Below are positions 50,166 to 61,289 of a DNA stretch of 64,000 nucleotides, piece after piece. The DNA is from Tubiluchus corallicola (taxonomy: Eukaryota; Priapulida; Priapulimorpha; Priapulimorphida; Tubiluchidae). The notes under the pieces are model-generated. The model was given only the letters and a program-made list of their open reading frames with translations. It did not search any database and had not been told where the DNA came from. How positions within the stretch are numbered: the first letter of the stretch is position 1; each line of letters starts with the position of its first letter. The stretch covers positions 332,565 through 396,564 of the forward strand of contig JAQGDQ010000203.1 of the NCBI GenBank assembly GCA_030141605.1, given 5' to 3'. A program made the translations under genes and the position numbers.

Positions 50166-50255
50166 GTACTTATTCATCTCCAACAACTATCATCAAGATC
50201 TATTGGCCTCACAATCTGGAAATTCTACGTCATCAATCGAAACTTTGCTTTTATC
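50166..50255 (+). CDS. GRL terminal exon A (third intracellular loop side), probably shared
   Basis: A 90-base, 30-codon exon flanked by TTTTGCAG and GTGAGT, phase 0 on both sides. It reads VLIHLQQLSSRSIGLTIWKF, then YVINRNFAFI. In Gr proteins the corresponding short exon carries a Q...-F-L-R-like segment (typically G-F-F-x-L-D-R-x-L) just before TM7; here WKFYVINRNFAF fits that place. Phase-0 introns near the C-terminus are a recognised feature of the superfamily. It joins in frame with all three upstream large exons (ARYE|VLIH). Confidence 0.82.
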
Positions 50256-50367
50256 GTGAGTTCAGTTTGTTGCTATTTTGGAAATATAGCTTCGCCCAGT
50301 TTAATTTTTAAAGTGGAGATTAGATTTTTGATCTTTTCACTGATGAACTCAATAAACAGTTTTGTAA

Positions 50368-50460
50368 CGTGAGGCGAGTTGAGTAGCGGAGTGGTCATGG
50401 CATGCGTTTGTCAGTGAATGGCTCGTAAGTGCCCGGGTTTGATGCTCCCTGAGGGAAATT
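50368..50460 (+). repeat. tRNA-derived SINE head
   Basis: TAGCGGAGTGGTCATGG fits a Pol III A box, and CCCGGGTTTGATGCTCC, about 55 bases on, fits a B box/T arm. Overall it is like a tRNA-Ser/Leu. The following AT-rich stretch to about 50550 may be the SINE body. It lies in the intron between the two terminal GRL exons. Confidence 0.55.
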
Positions 50461-50883
50461 TCATTCGCCATGCTAATTTCTTGTTGCGCATATTATACCC
50501 ATCTTCCGTACATATACATATATATGAATGTGATTAAAACAGCTCTACCAGCTCAGTGGTTCATCTTAATGGCTATTCATGATAACGAGTTTGGCATTGA
50601 TCTCCCCAAAAAACAGTGGACCTATTATTAAGAGCTGGATTTTGGGTTGCAATACATTTGCAATGTATTTTATAAAGATTAAAAATAAAAACGTGCTTTA
50701 CCTAAAGCACCTTCATCACAAAACAAATTCATATTTTGCTTTGAGTTCTTGTTGTCAAATAAACTCTTGAATAAAAGTTACCAAGCTAGTTTGTTACTAT
50801 TGCATGATAAATTTATAACTGTTATAACGTTTATAACTGTTGTTGAGTTGCTTAGTTTAACAATAAATGTTGTTGTTTTGCAG

Positions 50884-51045
50884 ATTGTCAGTGGTATCTG
50901 CACGTTTTTCATCGTGATAGTACAATTTCATCAGACAATTATTGGAAAGCAACAGACAAACGTGACACTCCTTATGGACGCCTTTGCCAATGAAGCTTGT
51001 CATATCTGCAGACGATTTCTCAACAACCTTAGTGATCCTGATTAG
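50884..51045 (+). CDS. GRL terminal exon B: TM7 and C-terminus, probably shared
   Basis: A 162-base exon after TTTTGCAG, phase 0, ending at TAG. It begins IVSGICTFFIVIVQFHQTI. TFFIVIVQF matches the TYhhhhhQF signature of TM7 in the insect Gr family (Phe for Tyr). In solved structures of insect odorant co-receptor channels TM7 lines the pore. The remaining 35 residues form a hydrophilic tail with two Cys-rich turns (ACHICRRF). It is the only TM7 exon I found in the window, for five large exons. It can serve GRL1-3, which lie upstream, but not GRL4-5, which lie downstream, by normal cis-splicing. Confidence 0.85.
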   Translation: MVSGICTFFIVIVQFHQTIIGKQQTNVTLLMDAFANEACHICRRFLNNLSDPD

Positions 51046-52800
51046 AAGCTTCGAGCTTGTCAACTTGCTGCTATAGCTTGACAAAACGCATCTAACTATG
51101 GTGCAAATTCTGCAAATTAAACAATATATGTCACTTTAATATTAACCGAGCAACAAAACGAAGAAAAATGAGATTTTTCTAAGCCCAGGGACAGATTGTA
51201 TATTTTTATCCACTCATATAAGAATGTGTAGGTTTTTTACCTACTCATTTTGCTAATTTGAAATTTGAACCTAATATTCAGACGCATAAGCTTTAGCCAA
51301 ACAAAGACAGCAGAGTTTTATGTTGTGTGTTGTTTTTTATATAAAAATTTATTTCTTTTTTTGAATAATTCAGAAGGACCGAATTTTAGGGTTAAATTAA
51401 AATATCAGTAGGTGGACTACTCTTACCCTGACTGGTATCAAATTGGTATATGGCTAGTGTTTTAAGTAAACTGCATTCTTATTTTTTTTTTATAAAATTC
51501 CATGCATTGCAAGCCAAAATCCAACTTTTAAAAGCAGGTTCATTGTTTTTATGGCGAGAATCACAGCTCAATTCATTACCTGTACTTTTGATAACATTTA
51601 AATTACACTTAATCAAACTACGGTTCTCTTGTTTAAGAATAATCTGAGGATGCGTTCGAAAGCTTTTACATGGAAATTGAGAAACAAGAAGCGAGTTGCT
51701 GTTTTAACTTGCCTATATTCTTGCCTCTACTGAATTGTTATTACCACTTTAGAACTTTAAAAATTTATAGTTTTCAGAATGTTTAGTGTATGTAAAATGA
51801 ATGTATGTATGTATGAATTATTTACGTAAGCCTTCCTTTTACTTATTTGAACTGAATCGAAACTAAAATTTGTAGTGATTTAAAACTTCTTGATTTGATA
51901 GCAAATATCGTATTATGACTATTAGCAGAACGCAGTAGAAATAGCTCGTTTCTATCAGCTCCGGTATCTAAAGTCAAATTAACAATGTTCATATTGTTAG
52001 TGCTACTAATCTTTATTAACACTTATGTTTATTATAATTACATATTTCTTTAGAGAACACGTCTTTGTGCGTTGTGATGTGCACATAACAAATAAAAGTC
52101 CGTTTCTGTATTTGTGGCAGTAGCTGCATTATTGTATTTTGAGTGTGCAGTGGCGATAATGGCATCTCTGTCGAGCAATGCCGAAACGTGCCGATTTATG
52201 ACTAATCAAGTGAATAAGTCTTTAAAATTACGTCTTCATTGGCTTTTAAGCTAACATTAAGCTTTCCAAATCTAAATCACCCATTATTAGAGTCCCTGTA
52301 TATTTAAATATATAGTTGTAAATATATAGTAATTCTATCCATTATTACAGTATGCTGCTATCTTCTGGTGGGAAAAACGCAAAAACAAGACAGGCTAGGG
52401 GATGAAAATAACAGATGACAGAATGAGAATGGCCATTTCGTTTTTGTTGTAAACCGTGACATTTACAAGATTGACATGCTCAAACAAATATGATCACGCA
52501 TAGGCAAATCACATTTATTACATTAAAACGTGCCTGTAATTGTTTGCGATGAATAAACGGTAGCTCGCGTGGATGTCATTGACAATTTAGCTTAATGTTG
52601 GTGTTGGAAATACTTGATTGCTCCTTCTTTCTGGCTAAAGCTGTGAGTTAAACTAAACGTTGTGTCTTCTAATTAATACCGCAGGAACTCATACGACTTA
52701 GACAACTTCATTTGTAGCTACCGAAAAAGTTATCTAGACGTGTTTAGTCATCTTGCTTCGCTAGAAGTGACCTGTTGGTGACACAGTTTTTAAATCCAAA
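51046..52800. other. Between the shared GRL terminal exon and GRL4
   Basis: Probably the 3' UTR of the upstream unit and the promoter of GRL4. No further exon or named repeat. The frame at 51450-51647 has no recognised content. Confidence 0.5.
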
Positions 52801-53901
52801 ATGAAAGCACATCATAACACATGGACCATCGGACTGACTGGTTCACTTAAAGTCACGAAGGAGCACGTTAAAACACTATCTCCTAGAAAACTCAATACAG
52901 GTTCCCATAATGATTCCAACTGCCAATTTTACCAGAAATTACGTCCACTATTGATTTTTGCCACAATTTTTGGCTTGTTTCACATGCCTAACAGAAAGAC
53001 GCAGAAACGGTTTGGGTTGGTGGTATTGTCCTACAGTACCATGTGGTCTTTGACTATTCAGATTTTCGTCACAGTTCCAACTATATGGTCCCTTATGCGT
53101 GATACCAGTAAAATTGATCTCACAGCAGCAGAAGGAATTGCCCGGTTATTTGTCATGTTTATGGAAGTAACACTCACATGTATAAGATGGTTGGTATTCT
53201 TTGCTGGATTTAAACTGGTAGATGTCTTAGCAGAATGCAGAGAAGTCAGCAAAATTCAATATCCAAATATGCTGGTTACAGTCATCTCTGGGAAACAGAA
53301 GTACTTGGAGAAAGGAATATCATGGATATTTGCCACGTTAGGAGGGATCATAATTGTCTTTTCGATTATTACAGAATCTCACACTTTGTGGAAGCGGTTT
53401 AAAAGCGGAGAAGAAGAAATTTCATTTCTGCCGATTCTGATTATGTATTTGGTTTCTGACAAGCTGCTGTTGGCAACTGTGATGTTTCCTGCTTATATTA
53501 TAACTTGCTTTTCCTACGTGCTAATATCCCATCAAAGATCATTTCAGAAAACAGAAGAAAATCTTTCAGCTGAAGAAGTCATGTTGTTTTTGAAAAGACA
53601 TTCAAAGTACATTCGCGTTGTCAAGGTCATAGACAACGCTATATCTTCTACACTGCTGATGATCTGTCTGGCAAGTTTTATGGTAGTTGTAGTACAAATT
53701 TATCTTTTCAGTCACAATTTCTATGCTAACATTTCCCACGGATATCTGCAACAATATTTGTATGTCTACTCTACCATGCAGTCTGTGTCATTTCTGCTGA
53801 TTCTTGTTAGCTGTACAGCAGTACATGAAAGCGTTATGGAGGCTGAAAATAAGTTACATGCGTTGAACAAAGAGAGCCTGGGGGAGACAGCACGTTATGA
53901 G
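52801..53901 (+). CDS. Gustatory-receptor-like protein GRL4, large 5' exon (TM1-TM6)
   Basis: 367 residues. LRPLLIFATIFGLFHMP opens the membrane part, then EGIARLFVMFMEVTLTCIRW, SDKLLLATVMFPAY, and the end YLFSHNFY, YLYVYSTMQ, ESLGETARYE. It pairs with GRL5: over the last 240 bases the two differ at about 22 positions by hand count, and both carry FSHNFY and KRxxKYxxxVKxID where GRL1/2 have YSHNYH. The exon ends with ARYE and GTAAAT in phase 0. No terminal exon for it was recognised between here and GRL5, nor up to the window end. Confidence 0.83.
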
Positions 53902-54692
53902 GTAAATTTATTGTATTGCATTTGTCTATCAGCAATATTTCACTAATTTCTGTTTTAAATCACTCATGTTTTGTGTGTAGGTTTGTATGTATTTATATAT
54001 TCTCTCCATTATCTATCGTAGTTTTTCGTACTTAGTATTTCTTTGTGTTGTCTTACAAAGAGATGATCTTGCTTACATGATTGCCTCCTGTTCTGAAAGT
54101 AGGGTGGGAGTTTAGCAGCCAAAACCTGAAATTGCTCAAAATATGGATTCCTCCATGGTGACCTTATTTTTGTGTTGGTTTTAGTATTGTTTTTTGTTGA
54201 ATTCTTTTATTCAGATAATAATGCAACACAGCTATCTTGTTGACTTTCATCATTTACACGAAATTTGATGATTATAATCAATTCCAAGCGATAAAGCGGC
54301 TAATGTGGAATTGTACTGTCTAGACATCCTATACCGCAGATCTTCTATTAATTAAATCAAAGCTGATTAAGATTAAATTATTTTTCATTATTGGTCTGCA
54401 GGGTGTAATTAGATTTCACGAAATCTGATCTTGATAAAATCTTTCCGAAATTTTAGTAACTCAGTAAACCGACTCACGTTCTAACTCCTTATTTTAACAG
54501 CTGCAAGAAAACAACAGAAAATAAACACTAGAGGCATTTACCTTTACCAACCCAACTATGAGAAAAATCGCGAATTTCGGATAGTATCTGCTACATAGGC
54601 CCCTGGGTCTATTTGCTCTTAAACCCAAAACATTGAGATCGAATGTTGTACAAGCCAACCGAGGCTATACAACCATAAGTCGTGCTTTAATA
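53902..54692. other. Between GRL4 and the dispersed repeat: no terminal exon seen
   Basis: Non-coding. I checked AG acceptors here for a TM7-like frame and found none. Confidence 0.5.
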
Positions 54693-55048
54693 TGGTGTGC
54701 GGTAAAACCGCACAAGTAAAAATGACACAAGAAAAAAACATGGTAAAAGTGGCACAGGAAAAATGGCACAAATGGAAATCGCACAATTGAAAATGGCATA
54801 TATGTTATTTTGATGCAATTAATTTCTATAAAAAAAACTAGAATGCGCCCAGTAGGAAGCAAATCTCTGCCAAAGGCGAACAATCCTAAACTTATTCGTC
54901 TGATTCCTTTGATTAAAAAAATTTACCCCAAAGATAAACCAAGCAAACATACAAAAATACACCTGTATTGGTATTATATAGACTAGACTCACAAAATATT
55001 TGTTCATTAAACAGATTTATAATCAATAATGCACGAATGTCCCACATA
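54693..55048 (+). repeat. Dispersed repeat, copy B, with internal minisatellite
   Basis: Matches the reverse complement of 21019-21305. Its left part (54700-54800) has expanded into a degenerate array of a GCACAAGTAAAAATG-like unit that is present only about once or twice in copy A. The right limit is near ACGAATGTCCCACA. Confidence 0.75.
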
Positions 55049-55919
55049 CAATTTGAACTAGCCTTCTACACGTATTTTTTCTTCCTTATTGTTTCTTTTT
55101 ATGCATTTTGAATCATGTATTGGTAGTATTGCTGCTGGCACTGCTACCTCTTGTGCTCCAAAAATGTTATAGTCCCAAGTTATTTTTAGTATGCTTTATG
55201 ACTGCCATATAATAATCGTTTTGTTACTTTGTTGTAACACGACAATTAGACTAATACTTTGAGTGACAGATATGAAATTAAATGTGTTGTAGCACAAAGG
55301 GTCAGCAAACAAGAACGTTATCAGCAAATTGGCAAATAACCCGATAGCATGCAGGACAACTTATTGTAACTACAAAGGACAATTATGCTGTGGTGTCTGT
55401 TTGTAGCAGTTGTTTTGAATTGCGATTGTGTTTTGCAACAATATACGATGATGTAAAATAGCCTGTCTCATCAAAAACGCGATAAAGCATTTCTAAAACT
55501 CAATGTAATGAAACAAGAAGTCAAGTTATAATTATTTTGTGCGGACTTCAAGGTTTCCATTGTGATTTGGCCAGTTTAAAAGAAACACCTACCTAATCAG
55601 TCAGAGACGATCATTGGCAAAATTTAGCAATTATTAAAAAGCTTGCTTGCCACTGTCCAGCTTAAGTAAGTTTATGTGTTGACTGTCCTACATTATGTGG
55701 TTCTGTGACACTTGACATTTCTGTTGTTCCATTTAACAAATTGAGCCATAAAAACTGCAGTCTTTTAATCCCGGTCATATTACCAACACCAATTGTATAA
55801 GTACCAAATTTATTGGCAAATAAGCCAATTAAGGAAGCACATAGATTTCTAATATGAACGTGTCTTACTAGTAGCCAAATATAGATCAAGCTCCATTTTG
55901 TCGTCTGAAGATAAGTAAA
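55049..55919. other. 5' flank of GRL5
   Basis: Non-coding. The minus frame at 55662-55973 overlaps the GRL5 start and has no recognised domain. Confidence 0.5.
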
Positions 55920-57047
55920 ATGGAGAAGTCTCGTGATGCAAGGTCCGTTGACTTGGACAATAATCCTAAACATCTAAAGCAAGAAGAGGAGATAAACACT
56001 GAGTCACCTCCCACAAGTGGCAATAACTTCAATGTTATTTTTGAAACTGGTTTGTATCAGCAACTAAGGCCACTGTTGACAAGCGCAATGTTTTTTGGTC
56101 TCTTTCATATTCCTAACTGCAGAAAGAAAAATGCACTATTTGGACTTGTATTGTTGTGCTCTCGTAGCACCATTTGGTCATTAATTAATCTGATCTTTGT
56201 CACTTCAACAACTGTGCTCTTGTTTCTGATTGATTATGAGGATATTGAGACAGTGATACTCACAACGCCAACAGGAATTGCAAAAATGTTTGTCATTTTA
56301 ATGCAGGCAACATTATCTTTGATAAGATGGCTGATCTTCTTTGCTGGTCTCAGAATGGCACACATTATGGAAAAATCATATGAGGTTCAAGAAGCAGAAA
56401 AAATCTATTCTTCTCTTATTCCTACAAAAAAGAACAAGAAGAAAAATTTCGAGAAAAGAATGGTATGGAGCCTGACTGTATTTGGATGGATTGTTATTTT
56501 TTACTCGTCTGTCAAGGAAGTTTTTGTTTTCTGTGAGATATTTGTGGAAGATCTGGAAAAGGGAGCCATTTTTGACATTGTGGCGATAATCATACTTTTC
56601 CTGTATGACAAATTTCTGTTGGCAACCGTCATGTTTCCCGCATTTACCATAACGAGTTTATCTTTTATATTAAAGACTAATCAAAATTTGGCACTGAAAA
56701 TGGAAAATCTCTCAGATGAAGAGATTATGTTATTTTTGAAAAGGCAAACGAAGTATGTTCATCTGGTCAAGGCCATAGACAACGTCATATCTCCGACATT
56801 GTTGATGATCTGTCTGGCAAGTTTTATGGTAGTTGTGGTACAAATTTATCTTTTCAGTCACAATTTCTATTCTGGCATTCCCCCAGGTCATCTGCAGCAA
56901 TATTTGTATGTCTACTCTACCATGCAGTCTGTATCATTTCTGATGATTCTGGTTAGCTGTACAGCAGTACATGAAAGCGTTATGGAGGCTGAAACAAAGT
57001 TACATGAGTTGAATAAAGAAAGTCTGGGGGACACAGTACGTTATGAA
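55920..57047 (+). CDS. Gustatory-receptor-like protein GRL5, large 5' exon (TM1-TM6)
   Basis: 376 residues. LRPLLTSAMFFGLFHIP opens the membrane part, followed by TTPTGIAKMFVILMQATLSL, LYDKFLLATVMFPAF, and the end YLFSHNFYSGIPPGHLQ, YVYSTMQ, ESLGDTVRYE. A Lys-rich loop (KKNKKKNFEKR, about 176-186) sits between TM2 and TM3. The exon ends with RYE (GAA codon) and a GTAAGT consensus donor in phase 0. The terminal exons should lie downstream; none was recognised before a cluster of LINE insertions at 58.3-64 kb. It may be complete beyond the window, or a headless remnant. Confidence 0.83.
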
Positions 57048-58336
57048 GTAAGTTTTTATCATTACCTTGCTGAAGACATTTATAAATGTCCCTCTTGTTT
57101 ACAAGTATGAAGACGATAGTCTAAATGGTAGATTATCTTAAAGAAACGGCCCCAAATGATGGTAATCGTGAACAGAAAGATGTTTTCTTAAAAATGTTTA
57201 TTTATTTTTCACATTATGCGTGCAATCCAACAGTAACAAAACAAAATTCATGCTTGTGAAGCAGCAGTGAGCTAAGGTAATTACGAAAATGTATGAAGAA
57301 ATATCAAGATTAGCAAAGAAAATAAGCAAACAGATTGATTAAACTGTCATATTCCAAATTACTCAAAACAAGCGTTCTAGAGTTATCGAAAGTCAGCACC
57401 AACGAGGTGCATCAGTGGCTTTGTATGAAATGCACAATAGTTAAATGTTTAGAAATTTTGATAGTGTACCACGTGAACACCCAGAATCTCCCATTCTCCC
57501 AGGAAGCTTTAAAAATTCCCCCACGTACATCAGTTTTGGACCACATAAGCAACGCTATACAGCAACTAAATAATAATAACTTCAGCATAGACGTGTTACG
57601 TGATGACACCAGCAAAGGTGTTGATATATATTTTTGAGCTGATCGTTTTGCCCAACTGCTACAATGTGTTAAATTGTTAGGGTACTCTAAACTTGCTGAA
57701 CTATCTTCGTGTGACATCTTCAGCTCAGGTACCCTCAGCGAGTACTTCGTGACCGTGTTCAATACTCTCTCTTGGAGGTTTCATTTAGTATACTATTTTA
57801 AGCTGCCTACTTTGCTGGTTGAGGATAGTTCACCTCTGCCAGCTTAGTGACTTATCTCTGAGAGTTAACATTGAAATAAATTAGGCTCTGGTCTCTTACC
57901 ACAAATATAACAACGAATAGGCCCTGATCTATTCGATGTTTATTCGTTTTCCTACAAAGAGAATCATCTATAAAGCAGCTTATCCAAAGATTTTCTGAAC
58001 TTATTACGCGATAGTATGCCAGCTGACCACCCATCGGTGGACAAGTTAAATAAGATACTGTTATTGTTTCGCCTAGCTAAGATGCTTACAATGACAAGCA
58101 AGAGAGAATATGGTCTTACGTATTTACAGAAATATGATGATAAAGGCTTGAAATCTTAAATTACCCAACTATATTTGCCTGTTAGTCTTAATAATGTGCA
58201 CTTGTGTTAATAGAGTTTGGCAACTAAAAGTTTAGCTTTATCGACCATCAGAAAGTTTTGAAATTAACATATGGGGCTAGTAATTCAATTACTTTACTCA
58301 TGTAAGGTAATCTTATAGCATTGTAAAATGGACATG
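57048..58336. other. Downstream of GRL5; unidentified broken reading frame at 57335-57840
   Basis: A plus-strand frame (57335-57637) continues in the same phase after one TGA to about 57840, reading for example HISNAIQQLNNNNFSID, then GYSKLAELSSC and LSEYFVTVFNTLSW. The composition looks protein-like, but I cannot name a family. It may be a pseudogene or transposon fragment. It does not resemble the GRL terminal exons. Confidence 0.3.
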
Positions 58337-58756
58337 TTAATAAATAAAACAACTCATCTCTACTTTCTTAAAACTACTGATTAAAGATTTGTTTCTAGTA
58401 TCAATGGAAAGCTTATTGCATTCATTTATATAAGACAGGAAGAAACTTGATTGAAAGTAGTTAGAATTGCAAGACATTAACGACAAATTTTCACTATTAT
58501 GCAAATTATAATAAGTTCTATCATAAACATGTAGCACAAGTAGAGAAGTAAGGTAACACGGAGAAGCTCCTTTAACTATTTTATAAAATAAAAGCATTTT
58601 ATGAATGTATCTTTTGTGTGACATGTTTTCCCAAGAAAGATCTTTCAGCAATTTCTCACCGTATGTAACAAAAACAGCCCCTGTCACTACTAACGAAGCA
58701 TGGTACTGAATTTGCTCAACAACTAGAACACTTGCTTCTGAACAATATTTTAGCAA
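58337..58756 (-). mobile_element. 5'-truncated LINE fragment: C-terminal part of a CR1/jockey-type RT protein
   Basis: An uninterrupted 139-codon frame carries the block found after the RT in many CR1/jockey-like polyproteins: EQIQYHASLVVTGAV, YGEKLLKDLSWENMSHKR, HKMLLFYKIVKGASPCYL, and YYNLHNSENLSL with SFKK near the end. No RT core is upstream, so it is a short 3' fragment. The open frame suggests a fairly recent insertion. Confidence 0.8.
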
Positions 58757-59635
58757 TCACAGTATTCAAATGAGAGGATGAGGAAAAATAACTATAATAT
58801 AATATGTTGGGATTTAACGCTGGATATCAGCTCTGAAAAGAAGTCGAGTTAATTACTCTTAGGCGCAGTTTGCAGTTGCACTCAAAGGGATAGACGGCAG
58901 CACATGTCCATTGAGTAAATGAAGCCAGTATTAAGGAATCAGAATCAGAATCAGTGTAAGTTAAGGAAGAATCAGAATCAGTATTAAGTTAAGGGGCGAG
59001 GTCGACTTGTGCGAGCATCAAGTGAAAAATAGTCAAGTTAAAGTCGACCAATACTTTGGTGCTGTCAAGGCACTGAGTCAGTAGGAGAATAAAGAAGTGA
59101 AGTGCGAAAGAATAAAGTATTCAAATATTGGGTGTACCCAAAAACGATGTTGTCACTTCCTGTATCGCCTACTTTCTTCTAGAATTTTGCAGTATAATTT
59201 TGGCGGACAGAAAAGTTAATAATCTGTGCAGAGGATTGTTAATAATCGGTTTTAGTGGTTTTACGTAGTGCGCTCTTCAGTGAAAAACTGTATCATTTAA
59301 ATTTGCTAATCCATGGTTAAAACCTAAGTAACAAATTGTCAATTATTCTTTTTCGAAAATTAAAGACATCGCATCCTTGAATTTTTTTAAATATGTATTC
59401 GATTCAAGATTTTCGTATTTAAGTTTGTGTAAATTTGTTTTTTATAATTATTATTTCTATAGTTACTCAATTGGACCCAAATACCTGCTAGACCCCAAAG
59501 TCATTCAGTACGATTCCGGCTCCTAAACGCAACCATACGAATGGCAAGACTATAATTGTTTGATTGGCCAGATATTAGTAACCGTGTCATTCTGGTATCG
59601 TTCACGTTGCTAGTAAAACAGCAAAGAAGCGAAAT
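58757..59635. other. Intergenic, nothing recognised
   Basis: Includes a GAATCAGAATCAG-type short repeat at about 58940-58980. No GRL terminal exon was found here. Confidence 0.5.
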
Positions 59636-59830
59636 TAATAATAATAATAATAAAAAAATAAAAAATAAAATAATTATTATAATTATAATAATAATAATAG
59701 TAACCTTTATTTAAAGTCAGCATTAAATTCAAAAGACAACACAAGTCTGCCACGACGCTTTTGTGGTTTCTATCTCTAATGACCAGTGTTGAAATGCTCA
59801 AATCTTTCTGTGCAAAATCTAAATATGCTA
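59636..59830 (-). repeat. Possible LINE 3' end with AT-rich triplet tail
   Basis: Read on the minus strand, a short open stretch (RDRNHKSVVADLCCLLN) is followed by TTTAAATAAAGGTTACTATTATTA and a triplet array. AATAAA then a simple repeat is typical of CR1/L2-like 3' ends. The family is not identifiable. Confidence 0.35.
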
Positions 59831-60368
59831 ACGTTTGTCCGCCTGCTGTCCTTTCTGGCTGGTTCTATCGTTTGCTGAAGACCTTTAATGAATTAGTTTC
59901 AGGTAGTCAAAGCATATGACCATAGTACCTGGAATATTAATGGTGCATTTTATAGAGTTGGGAATAACACTGTCTCAAAATTTAATGAAGATGGCTTTGT
60001 GGCCTATTTGCCAGTGACATTATTTGTCTAATTGAAGCACATTCTAATTCTAGTCCACAGATTATGCTTAAAATCTATACATGTGTACAAAATTGTCATC
60101 CCAATTCAGATAAGCGCCATTTTGGAGATTGTTCTAGTGAAGAATTCAATTCGCCGCGGTGCAAAATCCATTGACAGTAAATGTTCCGAATATATTTCGT
60201 TAAAATGTTAAAAGATTTCTTTGATCTTGAAAGAGATGTGTATATCAGTGCAACATATGGTATCACCAAGGGATGCGTCTTTTAATTTGCGAAATAATTT
60301 GGATGTTTTTACTTTATTAAAAAATGATATTATTAAATTTAGAATGCAAGATGAACCTGATTTCATTT
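59831..60368. other. Intergenic, nothing recognised
   Basis: No supported feature before the LINE tail. Confidence 0.55.
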
Positions 60369-60592
60369 TATATATATATATATATATATAATAATCTTTA
60401 TTTGCCATTAAAAACATTGATAATCACTGATAAAAACTTTATAGAGATAATCAATCAGTGTTAGTTAATAAAAACTTACACTGCTGAAGGCAAATGCGTC
60501 AGTGCAATCTAAACTACTGTGCAGTAATGACGAATAAAAGCAAACATATTTACAACTATACACAAAAAAATATAAAAAAAACTATGATTTAA

Positions 60593-61213
60593 TTAATATG
60601 GCCGTGGGTATATGAATTCGGAATTAGTGTGTATGTTGTCGTACTGGTGTGATGGTATTTCATATCTGGTTAATATTAGTGATTTTAATTTTGTTTTAAA
60701 TGCTGATAGGGACTTGATTTGTTTAACCTGTAATGGTAGAGAATTCCAAAGTAAAATTGCTTGTTTGATTACAGAGTTCGTTCCATAGTGGGTATTTGTC
60801 CTAATTTGTTTTAGATTGCTTGTTCTGGAATTAACGATAGGATTTGGAAAAAAGATAAATCTGTTATTCTGGAATGGTTTGCTGATGTTGTTAATATATT
60901 TATATATAAAAAGCAGAGTAAAATATTCTTTGTGTGCTTCAATGATTGGGAATTTTAAAGTTTTTCTCAGGTTAGTTGTTGAAGCTTTGAATTTTTGTCT
61001 ACTTGCCTTGTGTTTGTATGAGTACCCAGCTATCAATCTCAACGCATAGTTTTGAAGGAGATTTAATTTTAAGTAATTTTCTCTTTTGGTTTTTTGAAGT
61101 AGCGTACATCCATATAAGAAGTGTGGTAGAACTAAAGTTTTATATATTAGTGTTTTAGTTTCCTTTGTTAGTTGCCCTTTAACTTGTCGGAGATATGATG
61201 TGCTAGATGCCAT
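60593..61213 (-). pseudogene. LINE reverse-transcriptase protein, C-terminal part
   Basis: 206 residues after the frameshift near 61300. QLTKETKTLIYKTLVLPHFLYG is the typical region after the RT thumb. NSVIKQAILLWNSLP and LKSLSAFKTKLKSLIL are the end blocks of CR1/jockey-type proteins. The same frame continues upstream across 61213-61290 (WDDHF-like residues), so the ATG at 61213 is not a real start. Confidence 0.85.
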
Positions 61214-61289
61214 TTTTGTGTATATGTTATTAAAGTGATCATCCCATGAAAGATTATTGTCTACTTGTATGCCCAGGAATTTAACATTG

